A stretch of DNA of 64,000 nt from assembly GCA_949289635.1 (NCBI GenBank), contig CASEOS010000011.1:1-64000 (forward strand), written 5' to 3'. The notes under the pieces were generated by a model. It had not been told where the DNA came from. It saw nothing but the letters and a program-made list of their open reading frames with translations, and did not search any database. This document shows, piece by piece, positions 37,121 to 46,877 of this stretch (its first letter is position 1; each line of letters begins with the position of its first letter). The DNA comes from an uncultured Eubacteriales bacterium. GTDB taxonomy: Bacteria; Bacillota; Clostridia; TANB77; CAG-508. Position numbers and translations under genes: made by a program.

Positions 37121-39353
37121 TTATAAATTTCTCAACTTATATTCTAAACCTGTATTTCTTTTTTTGCTGTCCACATTTTGAATCATAAATTTTACAATTT
37201 TTTCACTTCCGATAACAATTAATAATTTTTTTGCTCTCGTAATTCCTGTATATAACAAATTCCTGGTTAATAAAACTGGGGCTGATGGTGGAATTACCAT
37301 AATAACAACATCAAATTCACTTCCGTTGTGCTTTATGTATGGTAATGGCATAACTATGTTCTATTTGTTCTAATTCTGTATAATCATAATATGCTGTCTT
37401 TTCATCATCAAACTTAATTTCAACAATTTTATTTTTTTCACTAACTTCTGTTATGGTTCCAATTTCTCCATTAAATACACCTTTTCCCACTTCTATATTT
37501 CCATTTATTTCTTTTTCCCAATCCATATCATAATTGTTTTTCACCTGCATGATTCTATCTCCTGCACGATAAATTGCTCCCATATTTGCTTTTTCCGGTA
37601 AATCACATACATTTGGATTTAATCTTTCTTGTAAGGCTTTATTTAGTTCTCTTGTTCCCAGCATTCCTTTTTTAGTAGGTGTTAATACTTGTATATTTTG
37701 AAAAAAGTCATAATCCCCATAATTTTTTAGTCTTCCTGTGCACAAAGATAATACTTCTCCTACTATCTTTTCTTGTGATGATTCATTGATATAGAAAAAG
37801 TCTTCCATTGTTTCTTCTGTATAATCTTCATCTTCTTTCGTTAAAAAAGGTTCTCCATTGTTCACTCTATGGGCATTTAAAATAATCTTTGATTTGGCAG
37901 CTTGCCTAAAAATTTTATCTAAATGAACCGTTACCACTTTTTCAGAAGCAATTAAATCTTTTAATACATTTCCTGGACCTACTGAAGATAATTGATCACA
38001 GTCCCCTACTAAGATTAATTTTGTTCCTTTATAGATACATTTTAATAAATAGCTCATGACAAACATATCTACCATGGATAACTCATCTACAATAATTAAA
38101 TCTGCATCAATGGGTGCTCCTTCGTATTCTGTACTTGTTTGATAAAAATTATTTTCATCTATTTTTCCAATTTCTAATAATCTATGTAATGTTGAAGCTT
38201 CTTTTCCTGTTGTTTCTGTCATCTTTTTAGCTGCTCTTCCTGTTGGTGCACATAATACTACCTTATTTCCTTTTTGTTCATAAATATCAATAATGGTTTT
38301 AATAATGGTTGTTTTTCCTGTTCCTGGTCCACCAGTAATAATCGTAACATTATTTTCATTCACCAATTCAATAGCTTTTTTCTGCTTTTCTGATAATTCT
38401 ATATTAGAATGTGATTCTAGCTTTTTTAAAATGGTTTGAATATTTTTGATTTCCTTCACATTAGAAGCTTGTTGTAATCGTTTAATACGAAGAGCAATTT
38501 CTTGTTCTGTGTAATAAAAATTAGATAAATATATCCATGTACCTGTTCCATCTTTTCTTTCTTCTATCACAATTTCATCATTGGCTCTTAATTCTATTAA
38601 TCCATCTTCTATATTTTCTGTCATGACATCTAATAAAGAGATAACAAACTCAACCAAATTTTCCTTTAAGACACAAGCATGCCCATTATAGGTTGCTCGA
38701 ATCAAAGCATATTTAATTCCACTTCTAATTCTTTTGTCATTATCATAACGGATGCCTAAGTCTAATGCCATTTTATCAATTTGCTTAAAATCCACACCTC
38801 TGGCAATATCTATTAAAATATATGGATCTTGTTCAATTTGTTCAATCGCATTAATTCCTAATAGCTCATATACTTTTTTCGCAAATTCTGCACCAATTCC
38901 AAATCTCTCTAAAAATCCAACAATTTGCCAAACTTCCCAATTCTCTAAAAAGCTTTCTGCAATATCAATTGCCTTTGCCTTTGAAATTCCTTTTACTTCT
39001 GCTAAACGTTCTGGTTCTGTTTTTATCACTTGTATAGTATCTTCCCCAAATCTGCTGACAATTCTTTTCGCTAATGCTTCTCCTACACCTTTTATATTTC
39101 CATTTGCTAAATATTTTTCTAATGCTCCAACTGTTTGAGGCATTAGCTTTTCAAATGTTTCTACTTTAAATTGTCTACCATATTTTTTGTGTTCCACAAA
39201 ATTCCCAATAATCTTTAAATTATCCGCACTAGATACAAAAGGCATATATCCTACAATGGTTGTTTGCTCTTCTTCTGTATCAAATTCTGCTATCATATAA
39301 CTATTGGTTTCATTGTAATAAATAATGTCTCCTACTTCTCCTACTAATTCCAT
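37121..39353 (-). CDS. recD2: RecD2-type DNA helicase, split by a CGG-A +1 shift at 37325
   Basis: SF1B 5'-3' helicase of the RecD2/TraA group. N-terminal OB and helix-hairpin-helix region (residues ~1-310), Walker A GGPGTGKTT, Walker B VDELSMVD. Zero frame ends HKAQRK-stop. Omitting the C of CGG at 37325 gives HKAQGSEFDVV, the conserved late SF1 motif, and continues through NLLYTGITRAKKLL to the true end: about 743 aa, the normal length. Without the shift the protein lacks the last helicase motifs. Follows the transketolase half; comF comes next. Confidence 0.9.
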
Positions 39354-39393
39354 TTATATCTCCTAATCTTTTTTTACTTTATTCTTAGTTTAA

Positions 39394-39507
39394 AAAAGAA
39401 TTAGTATATTGCTAGGCAAACAAATATTAAATTTATGAGATGTGCTTTTGCACATTGATTAAATTTAATATGAAGTTTAACGACGCAAGATGCTGATTAT
39501 TTTTTAA
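39394..39507 (-). repeat. Diverged GTAC-tip type hairpin between tkt and recD2
   Basis: TTAGTATATTGC at the left and GACGCAAGATGCTGATT at the right match the borders of the copy at 17877. The middle differs: AATATTAAATTTAT... against ATTAAATTTAATAT, with tip TGTGC-TTTT-GCACA. Overlaps the tkt stop. Confidence 0.6.
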
Positions 39508-40322
39508 ACTAACTCGTGCATTGCCATTCTATATTGCTCCTCATTAGGTGCTTTTCCATGCCATCCCACTTGATTTTCCATAAAAGACACACCTTTTCCC
39601 TTTATTGTTTTGGCAATGATGCACACTGGTTTTCCCTTTATATGTTTTGCTACATCAAAAGCATCTAAGATTTCTTGCATATGATGACCATCAATTTTAA
39701 TAATTTCAAATCCAAAACTTTTAAATTTCTCATCTATTGGATATGGACTCATAACTTCTTCAACTGTTCCATCAATTTGTAAATTGTTATTATCTACAAC
39801 AATACAAAGATTATCTAACGCATATTTTTTAGCTGACATCGCTGCTTCCCAAATTTGTCCTTCTTCAATTTCTCCATCTCCTAATATACAATACACTCTA
39901 TAATCTTTCTTATCCATTTTCCCTGCAATAGCCATTCCAACTGCAGTTGATAATCCTTGCCCTAATGAACCTGTTGTCATATCAACACCTGGTATTTTTT
40001 TCATATCAGGATGTCCTTGTAAATAACTATCCAATTTTCTAAATGTTTTTAAATCCTCTACTGGAAAAAATCCTCTATTTGCTAAGCAACTGTATAAAGC
40101 TGGTGAACAATGCCCTTTTGATAACACCATTCTATCTCTATCTTCCCATTTCGGATTTTTTTCATCAATATGTAATTCGTTGAAATATAATACTGTTAAA
40201 ATATCTGCTACTGATAATGAACCACCTGGATGACCAGATTGTGCATTATATACAGCTTCAATAATGCCTCTCCTTACTTCTTTTGCCATTTTTTCTAATT
40301 CTTTTACATCACTTATTTTCAT
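39504..40322 (-). CDS. Transketolase, N-terminal subunit
   Basis: 272 aa. Thiamine-diphosphate-binding half: QSGHPGGSLSVADILTVLYF, SKGHCSPALY, the GDGEIEEGQIWEA ThDP/Mg motif and VVDNNNLQIDG. In two-gene transketolases the C-terminal subunit normally follows directly; here only a hairpin and recD2 follow, so the partner must be elsewhere or absent. AGAGAGGTG precedes the ATG at 40322. Confidence 0.93.
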   Translation of the reverse strand: MKISDVKELEKMAKEVRRGIIEAVYNAQSGHPGGSLSVADILTVLYFNELHIDEKNPKWEDRDRMVLSKGHCSPALYSCLANRGFFPVEDLKTFRKLDSYLQGHPDMKKIPGVDMTTGSLGQGLSTAVGMAIAGKMDKKDYRVYCILGDGEIEEGQIWEAAMSAKKYALDNLCIVVDNNNLQIDGTVEEVMSPYPIDEKFKSFGFEIIKIDGHHMQEILDAFDVAKHIKGKPVCIIAKTIKGKGVSFMENQVGWHGKAPNEEQYRMAMHELV

Positions 40323-40397
40323 GATACACACCTCTCTCTTTTATCTTTTTATACTATATCATGATATGAATCATTTTTCTAGCTTTTTTCTATTTAT

Positions 40398-40632
40398 TTT
40401 CAATTTTGATGATTTTCTAAAGCAAGGTGAGGTGTATTATTTTCTGAATTCATTTCCTCGGCTAGTTACATAGATTACAAATTCTAAATTTTAAATAAAC
40501 GAGCCTCTCGCTATTCCCGCTTCCTCATTTATTTAAAATAAAGAATTTGTACATCTATTTCACGTCACATTCGTCAATGAATTCAGAAAATAATACACCT
40601 CACCTTGCTTTAGAAAATCATCAAAATTGAAA
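40398..40632. repeat. Giant hairpin element B (57-bp perfect inverted arms, conserved core)
   Basis: 40398-40454 and 40576-40632 are exact reverse complements (57 bp). The 121-nt core (40455-40575) shares ordered blocks with element A: CTCGGCTA (40457-40464), ACAAATTCTAA (40477-40487), AAATAAA, TCCCG, TAAAGAATTT and CATTCG (40568-40573), at matching distances from the arms. Arms are unrelated to those of A. Located in the 427-bp gap between divergent tkt and the dipeptidase gene, just upstream of the latter's promoter. Confidence 0.9.
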
Positions 40633-40643
40633 TCATTTGACCA

Positions 40644-40672
40644 TTGACAGTTCTGAAAAACAATGGTAAATA
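40644..40672 (+). promoter_or_regulatory. Promoter of the dipeptidase gene
   Basis: TTGACA (40644-40649), 17 nt, TAAATA (40667-40672), 12 bp beyond hairpin element B. Confidence 0.6.
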
Positions 40673-40749
40673 ATAAGTATTAATAAGATATTAATTGTAT
40701 TTTTGTTAATAGGAAAACCTTATTTCTGTTCAACAAGAAAGGAGTTTTT

Positions 40750-42150
40750 ATGTTAGATAATTATATAAAAAATACCAAAGAAGAAATGATTCAAAATCTT
40801 CAAGAATTAATTCAAATTCCAAGTGTATATGCAGAATCAAAAAATCCTTTCATGCCTTTTGGAGAAAATGCCAATAAAGCATTAGAATATATATTAAACT
40901 TAGGAAACAAGTTAGGTTTTAGAACAAAAAATCTAGATGGTTATTGTGGCTATATTGAATTTGGAGAAGGTAAAGAGATGCTAGGTATTATTGGACATTT
41001 AGATGTTGTTCCTAGTGGTGATAATTGGACTTATCCCCCTTTTTCTGCCACTATATTTGATAACAAAATTTATGGTAGAGGTGCTATTGATGATAAGGGA
41101 CCAGTTATTGCTTCTTTGTATGCGATGAAATATGTATTGGATCATTGTAAAGTGAATAAACGTGTTCGATTAATTTTAGGATTAAACGAAGAAAATGATT
41201 GGAAATGTATCCATTATTATAAAGCACATGAAGAATCTCCTACTATCGGATTTAGTCCAGATGCTGATTTTCCTTGTATTTATGCTGAAAAATCAATTTT
41301 AACACCCTATTTTTCAATGGATTATTCTACTATAAATGCACCAATTACCATACAAGAAATTGATTGTAACCATAATGCCATTAATGTTGTTCCTAAAATT
41401 TGTAGTACTATCTTAAAAATTGATTCTTCCATTATGATGGAAGATTTTATTAAAAATATAAAAAGAATATTAGATAACGATAACTTTGATATCGATATTT
41501 ACAAATTAAATGATGAAGAAGTAAAATTAACTTCACATGGTGTTGGTGCTCATGCTGCCCATCCTGATTTAGGCGTAAATGCTATTTCACGATTAGTTAT
41601 TCTTTTAGATAAACTATTTAAAAATTATCATTGCCCTATTGAATTGTTTGATTTCTTTACAAAATATATTTATACAGAATATGATGGTAAAAGCTTAGGT
41701 ATGAATGATAAAGATGAATCTGGTACATTAACTTTAAATGTTGGAAAAATAAGTCTTGAAAATAACATGTTAAAAATAGGATTAAATTTAAGAATCCCTA
41801 TTCATACTTCTATTGAAGATATAGAAAAAAGATTTTTAGATTGTTTATCTGATTATAAACATATCACATATAAAAAAGTAGGTTCTAAACCTGCACTATA
41901 TATTCCAAAAGATAATTATTTGGTTAAAACACTTTGTGATATTTATAATGAGGAAGCAAATTCTTATTTAGAACCAATTGCCATTGGTGGTGCTACATAT
42001 GCTAGAGCTTTTGATAATTGTGTTTCTTTTGGAGCTAATCTTCCAGGTCAAAAGGACATGTGTCATCAAACAGATGAATTCATTTCTATTGATAATTTAT
42101 TATTTGCTTGTAAGGTATATGCAAAAGCAATTTGTGAATTAGGAAAATAA
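40750..42150 (+). CDS. M20 family dipeptidase (PepV-like)
   Basis: 466 aa cytosolic zinc dipeptidase. Metal and catalytic motifs in order: GHLDVVPSGDNW (His, Asp), GRGAIDDKGP (bridging Asp), LNEEND (catalytic Glu pair), GFSPDADFP (Asp) and CHQTDEF near the end (His). The lid domain lies between about residues 190 and 390. GAAAGGAG precedes the ATG. Likely role: degradation of dipeptides for nutrition. Single gene on the plus strand. Confidence 0.93.
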   Translation: MLDNYIKNTKEEMIQNLQELIQIPSVYAESKNPFMPFGENANKALEYILNLGNKLGFRTKNLDGYCGYIEFGEGKEMLGIIGHLDVVPSGDNWTYPPFSATIFDNKIYGRGAIDDKGPVIASLYAMKYVLDHCKVNKRVRLILGLNEENDWKCIHYYKAHEESPTIGFSPDADFPCIYAEKSILTPYFSMDYSTINAPITIQEIDCNHNAINVVPKICSTILKIDSSIMMEDFIKNIKRILDNDNFDIDIYKLNDEEVKLTSHGVGAHAAHPDLGVNAISRLVILLDKLFKNYHCPIELFDFFTKYIYTEYDGKSLGMNDKDESGTLTLNVGKISLENNMLKIGLNLRIPIHTSIEDIEKRFLDCLSDYKHITYKKVGSKPALYIPKDNYLVKTLCDIYNEEANSYLEPIAIGGATYARAFDNCVSFGANLPGQKDMCHQTDEFISIDNLLFACKVYAKAICELGK

Positions 42151-42192
42151 ATCCACCTTATATTTTTTTGTAAGTTGACTGGTTGGTATTCA

Positions 42193-42221
42193 TTGATTCC
42201 TATCAGTATTTATGTTAAAAT
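42193..42221 (+). promoter_or_regulatory. Promoter of the 146-aa protein gene
   Basis: TTGATT (42193-42198), 17 nt, TAAAAT (42216-42221), about 40 bp before the AAAGGAGG site. Confidence 0.6.
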
Positions 42222-42267
42222 ATTTTCCGATAAACATAAACATGTAATCATCAAAGGAGGTATAAAG

Positions 42268-42708
42268 ATGTTCAAAATCACTATAATTTGCAAGGATACA
42301 GGTGAAAAACGGATATATGAAAAAAGCCTGTTCTTATGCGAAAATTTGTCATTGCTTCAAAAGCAAGTAACTGCTTTAGGTGGAGAATGGCAAACGCTAA
42401 GTAATTCTATTCAGATTAGCGTTCCCACCGACAATTGCTTTCATGAGCTCACATACTCTATTGAGCAATTTCAGACACCATCTTCCATTACAAATGATTG
42501 GATTCGAATTACCAAATCAGGGCAAACACAATTCATTTTCAAAAAAACATATACTTCACTCAACAAGTGGGAAGATATCGTCATATATGCAAGACTATAT
42601 GGCGGTAAAGTGTCTAAAAATAGTTTTGATTTTGAAAAAGATACAAGTCTAGTTGCATTTGTAAAGCATTTCATACGCGAATATATCTGCTTCAAGAATT
42701 CTCTTTAA
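42268..42708 (+). CDS. Unrecognised 146-aa protein, foreign-looking
   Basis: ATG at 42268 with AAAGGAGGT 6 nt upstream. No known domain. Sequence is soluble, with alternating beta-like segments (FKITIICKDTGEKR, GQTQFIFKKTY) and a C-terminal helix. Its base composition is less AT-rich than its neighbours (runs such as GCGTTCCCACCGAC) and it has an in-frame CGG-A (in GEKRIY) that is read through, not shifted, if the protein is full length. Has its own promoter and terminator. Likely acquired. Confidence 0.6.
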   Translation: MFKITIICKDTGEKRIYEKSLFLCENLSLLQKQVTALGGEWQTLSNSIQISVPTDNCFHELTYSIEQFQTPSSITNDWIRITKSGQTQFIFKKTYTSLNKWEDIVIYARLYGGKVSKNSFDFEKDTSLVAFVKHFIREYICFKNSL

Positions 42709-42730
42709 AAAATTCATCTTTTAATCTCTT

Positions 42731-42768
42731 ACACCTCTCAAAGCAATCTGCTAAGAGAGGTGTTTTCT
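42731..42768 (+). terminator. Terminator of the 146-aa protein gene
   Basis: ACACCTCTC pairs with GAGAGGTGT, followed by TTTTCTT. Confidence 0.8.
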
Positions 42769-42781
42769 TATATCTTTTATA

Positions 42782-44590
42782 TTATTCTTGTTCAAAAATC
42801 TGATTAAATTCTTGTTCATTAATCTTTTCTTTTTGTAATAAAGTTTCAGCAATTTTATCTAATTTATCTCTATGTTCTTTTAGTAACGTAATGGCATCAT
42901 TATATGCTGTATCAATTAATGTTTTTACTTCTTCTCCAATTTTATCTCCAATATTTTCACCAAACATTTGCATCTCATAAGGTTCTTTACCTTGAAAATC
43001 AATTGGTCCTAGTTTATCACTCATACCATATTTGGTAACCATATCTCTTGCAATCTGTGTTGCCACTTCAATGTCATTACTTGCTCCAGTAGAAATATCA
43101 TCTAATACTAATCTTTCAGCTGCTCTACCACCTAAAAGTGCAATTAATTTTTCTTGCATTTCTGTTTTGGAAATATAGTATTTGTCTTCATTAGATTTAT
43201 ACATAGTATATCCACCAGCAATACCTCTAGGAATAATTGATACTTCTTTGACATTGGTTTGTGTTGGTAAATATCTACTTACTACAGCATGTCCAGCTTC
43301 ATGATAAGCAGTTAATCGTTTATCTTTATCTGAAATCACTCTTTCTCTCTTTTCTAGACCAACTGTTACCTTTTTAACAGCTTCTTCTATATCATCATTT
43401 TCAATTTCTTCATGTTTCGCTTTTGTTGCCACAATTGCTGCTTCATTTAAGATATTTTCAAGCTCTGCTCCTGTAAATCCCGCTGTATCTTCTGCTATAC
43501 TTTCTAAATTTACATCATCTGCTAATTTTTTATCTTTACTATGAATTTTTAAAATTTCTAATCTACCTTTTAAATCTGGATTAGGTATGGTAATCTGTCT
43601 ATCGAATCTACCTGGTCTTAATAAGGCTTTATCTAACATTTCTGGTCTATTGGTTGCAGCTAGTACAATAATGGTTTCTTCTGAACCAAATCCATCCATT
43701 TCGACTAATAGTTGATTTAATGTTTGATTATTTTCTGATTCTGCACCATTATTTGACGTTCTTCTTGACCCAATTGCATCAATTTCATCTATAAATACAA
43801 TACATGGTGCTAATTTTCTAGCTTTTTCAAATAATTTTCTAACACGAGAAGCACCTAGTCCTGCAAACATTTCAATAAATTCTGAACCACTCATAGAAAT
43901 AAATGGTACATTTGCTTCACCTGCAATGGCTTTTGCAATCAAAGTCTTTCCTGTTCCTGGTTTACCATATAAAAGGACACCTTTTGGAACTCTTGCCCCC
44001 ATTTTTGTGTACTTTTCTGGTCTTTTTAAGAAATCAACAATTTCAATTAATTCTCCTTTTTCCTCTTCTAGTCCTGCCACATCATCAAATCTTACTTTTG
44101 TTTTTCTTTCTGTTTCATCATATACTTTTCCTTTTTCACCAAGACCTTGCATTTTAAATATCATGATAAATAAAGCTACCATTATCAAAGTTGGCAATAT
44201 AGAAAATAATGTGGTTGGCAATTGTGCAAGAAAACTTTGTGGCTTTTGAATTAATTCTATTTCATTACCTTCTGATACTTTTGTTTGAATCAATGTAATA
44301 AATGCCTCTGTATCAGGAATAATGGCTGTTTTTTCTTCTTCTTCATTTCTAATGGTTATTTTGGCCGTTCTACTTCCTGTTGTTAATTCTACTTTCTCAA
44401 CATTCCCATAAGAAATTTCTTTGATTAAATCTGTATATGCTAATGTGTTTTCATCTTCTTCTTTATTATTTTGACGATAGATAATGATTCCCGCAATGAC
44501 TATGATAAGTAGAATAATGAATCCCACTAGTGATAATAATAATTTTTTGCTATTCTTTTTTTCGTTATTTTTATTCTTATCTTTACTCAT
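42782..44590 (-). CDS. ftsH: ATP-dependent zinc metalloprotease FtsH
   Basis: 602 aa membrane AAA+ protease that degrades misfolded membrane and regulatory proteins. Two N-terminal helices (about residues 17-37 and 125-145) frame an extracytoplasmic domain. AAA domain with GKPGTGKT, CIVFIDEIDAIG and LLRPGRFDRQ; protease domain with HEAGH. GAAAGGAAG before the ATG. Follows the DUF1189 membrane protein gene. Confidence 0.97.
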   Translation of the reverse strand: MSKDKNKNNEKKNSKKLLLSLVGFIILLIIVIAGIIIYRQNNKEEDENTLAYTDLIKEISYGNVEKVELTTGSRTAKITIRNEEEEKTAIIPDTEAFITLIQTKVSEGNEIELIQKPQSFLAQLPTTLFSILPTLIMVALFIMIFKMQGLGEKGKVYDETERKTKVRFDDVAGLEEEKGELIEIVDFLKRPEKYTKMGARVPKGVLLYGKPGTGKTLIAKAIAGEANVPFISMSGSEFIEMFAGLGASRVRKLFEKARKLAPCIVFIDEIDAIGSRRTSNNGAESENNQTLNQLLVEMDGFGSEETIIVLAATNRPEMLDKALLRPGRFDRQITIPNPDLKGRLEILKIHSKDKKLADDVNLESIAEDTAGFTGAELENILNEAAIVATKAKHEEIENDDIEEAVKKVTVGLEKRERVISDKDKRLTAYHEAGHAVVSRYLPTQTNVKEVSIIPRGIAGGYTMYKSNEDKYYISKTEMQEKLIALLGGRAAERLVLDDISTGASNDIEVATQIARDMVTKYGMSDKLGPIDFQGKEPYEMQMFGENIGDKIGEEVKTLIDTAYNDAITLLKEHRDKLDKIAETLLQKEKINEQEFNQIFEQE

Positions 44591-44611
44591 CTTTCTTCCT
44601 TTCTTTCCCCT

Positions 44612-45715
44612 TTATGCATTAGAACCTTCTGGCTCATCATGGTTTACAGTACCTTTGCTATCTTTTTTTCTTTGTTTTTCTTGTTTTTTATTTTTTGTTT
44701 CTTCCTCTTTATCCTTTTTCTGTCTTTCTTCTTTTTCTTCCTGTTCTTTTTTCTTTTCTTGTTCTTCTAATTCTTTTTTGACAATTTGTTGTGCTTCAAC
44801 TATCTTCATAACTTCTGCTTGTTTTTTCATTAACTCTGTTTTTAAAATAAATATAGCTGCTAATAAATAAATCGTTGCGACTGTTATATACATAATGCTG
44901 AAATATTCAATTGTAAAGTTAAATATAATATTGACAATTAAATAAATAATGTTTAATATTGTTGAAAGTGTTAATGCATAATTAGCCATATTAAATACAG
45001 CTACAAATCTCATTTTCATCTTTAACACCCACATAGTAAAATATCCAACAATACCTATGATAATTGCATACCATAAAGTATTGATAAAATACATAGAAAA
45101 ACTATAAATAAACAAACTAACAAATACACTAAAATATAATGTATTAATTTGTCCACTTTGTACATAATTGATAACATCTTGTTTATTAAATTCAGTTAAA
45201 TTCATACTGTTTAAAGATTCTTGATAATTATAAGATACTTCTCCAATCATGGTAATATTTTTTAGAATCACTCTATTTTTTAAGACTAAGGCACCTACTC
45301 CGTATTCATTAATTTGATTTAAATACTGATTAATCGTTTCTTCTGAATCCGCATTAGTATCCACAATAATCTTTCCAAATTGTCTATTTTCAATAACAAT
45401 TGATTCTTGTGAATTAACCATTAATGTTCCATCACTATATGAAAAATCCGGAAATTGGTTTTCAAGATAGTTGGTTCCTTCTTGAATCATTTGATATGTT
45501 TGATATAATGTCCATACACTTAAGACTATTGCCAAAACCACTATCCATTTTGCAATATATGTTAATGCTTTTCCTATTCCTTCTGTTGCCATTTCTGGAT
45601 ATTTTTCTATATTAAAAATAGAATATTTTACTTTTTTAAAAAATCCCATTCCCTTTACTTCTTTATATTCTTCTTTCTTTTCTTCTATTGTATTTTTTTT
45701 ATCTTCTGAAGCCAT
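44612..45715 (-). CDS. DUF1189-like membrane protein
   Basis: 367 aa. N-terminal hydrophobic helix at about residues 50-70, an extracytoplasmic domain of ~125 residues, then four or five helices (about 195-315) and a very charged Lys/Glu coiled-coil tail. Architecture and the start KVKYSIFNIEKYPE fit the DUF1189 family (maltodextrin-operon or stress-linked membrane proteins of unknown function). Its ATG overlaps the alr stop, so the two are coupled. Confidence 0.7.
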   Translation of the reverse strand: MASEDKKNTIEEKKEEYKEVKGMGFFKKVKYSIFNIEKYPEMATEGIGKALTYIAKWIVVLAIVLSVWTLYQTYQMIQEGTNYLENQFPDFSYSDGTLMVNSQESIVIENRQFGKIIVDTNADSEETINQYLNQINEYGVGALVLKNRVILKNITMIGEVSYNYQESLNSMNLTEFNKQDVINYVQSGQINTLYFSVFVSLFIYSFSMYFINTLWYAIIIGIVGYFTMWVLKMKMRFVAVFNMANYALTLSTILNIIYLIVNIIFNFTIEYFSIMYITVATIYLLAAIFILKTELMKKQAEVMKIVEAQQIVKKELEEQEKKKEQEEKEERQKKDKEEETKNKKQEKQRKKDSKGTVNHDEPEGSNA

Positions 45716-46833
45716 TATCTGTACTCCCTTCTTATATTAGAATCTACATACTTTGGATTAATATCAAATATTGCCTTGTCTCCTACTTTTATATTCTTAC
45801 CTGTAATGTCACAAACAACATGATATGTTCCAACTCTTCCTAAGACTTTACATGTATTATCACCAATTTTTACATACATATTTTGATTTTTAAAGAAATC
45901 TTTGATATCTCTTACAATATATCTTAGCTTGTCTATCCAACGGAACATATCTCTTCCTGTTTCTATATTTACTCCATCCATATATCCTACTGGTATTAAA
46001 GCTACTTTTGTATTTTTATTTGTTGTATATGTATTAGAATATCCAATATTAAATCCCCTTGGCAATTCCTTTATCTCGGAAACTTCTGCTTCTAAATGTG
46101 CAATTCTTTTTAATCCCAAGTTATTTCTAAAGGCAATTCTTCCTAGAAAAGCTGACCCCACTCTTACAGCATTTAAATGCATATTTGGAAATTTGATAAA
46201 AGCTGATGAATTACAAATATGTAGCATTCCTGTTTTGATATCATTCATCTTTAATACTTCAATCACATTCATAAATCTATCAAACTGTAATTTTGTATAT
46301 TTGTCATCAAAAAAACTAACAGAGAAATGTGAAAATGTTCCTTCGATCTCTATATTTTCTATTCCTTTTAACGCCTCTACCATAGAATCTCTATCAGAAT
46401 AAATAAAGCCATATCTTCCGAAACCTGTATCGATTTTTACATGAGCTCTAATTTTTCTATTTTCCTCTTTAGCAATTTCTTCTGCTACTTCGATATCTTC
46501 TTTTGAACCAATGGTAATGATAATATGATTATCTACTAATTTTTTAACATCTTCTTTGATTGCTGTTGAAGATAACATTAAAATATCTTCTTTGATACCT
46601 GCTTCTCTTAATTGCAAAGCCTCTTCTATTGTCGAAACCGCAAAAAATGAAATACCATTATCAATCAACAACTTTGTAAAATCCACTAATCCTAAGCCAT
46701 ATGCATTTCCTTTTACCACAGCAATAATCTTTACTTTTCTACCATTATCATCTGGTCCATTTGTCTCAGCATGTTTCTTTATTTGTTCTATATTATGCAC
46801 TAAATCATTTTTTTCTATAACTAAAGCTTTCAT
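45715..46833 (-). CDS. alr: Alanine racemase
   Basis: 372 aa, PLP enzyme making D-Ala for peptidoglycan. The PLP lysine is in [10 protein letters not shown] (about residue 38); HICNSSAF and VRVGSAFLG line the cofactor; the second-subunit Tyr region is GYSNTYTT. Start at 46833 ([10 protein letters not shown]) after AAAGGAAAAG; the longer frame upstream is REP sequence. Between the FemAB protein and the DUF1189 gene, a cell-wall context. Confidence 0.93.
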   Translation of the reverse strand: MKALVIEKNDLVHNIEQIKKHAETNGPDDNGRKVKIIAVVKGNAYGLGLVDFTKLLIDNGISFFAVSTIEEALQLREAGIKEDILMLSSTAIKEDVKKLVDNHIIITIGSKEDIEVAEEIAKEENRKIRAHVKIDTGFGRYGFIYSDRDSMVEALKGIENIEIEGTFSHFSVSFFDDKYTKLQFDRFMNVIEVLKMNDIKTGMLHICNSSAFIKFPNMHLNAVRVGSAFLGRIAFRNNLGLKRIAHLEAEVSEIKELPRGFNIGYSNTYTTNKNTKVALIPVGYMDGVNIETGRDMFRWIDKLRYIVRDIKDFFKNQNMYVKIGDNTCKVLGRVGTYHVVCDITGKNIKVGDKAIFDINPKYVDSNIRREYR

Positions 46834-46848
46834 TTCTTTTCCTTTCAT

Positions 46849-46877
46849 GGAACGATAGGGACGTGTCAAATCGTTTC
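46849..46877. repeat. REP-like palindrome (GGAACGAT type, inverted copy)
   Basis: GGAACGATAGGGACGTGTCAA then ATCGTTTC: inverted relative to 32344 and 33679. Squeezed between the stop of the FemAB gene (overlapping it by two bases) and the alr ribosome-binding site. Confidence 0.85.

Noticed and set aside
40398..40632. CRISPR array, integron attC or IS end
   Set aside because: There are only two inverted arms, no direct repeats with spacers, no integrase or transposase and no target duplication that I can see.
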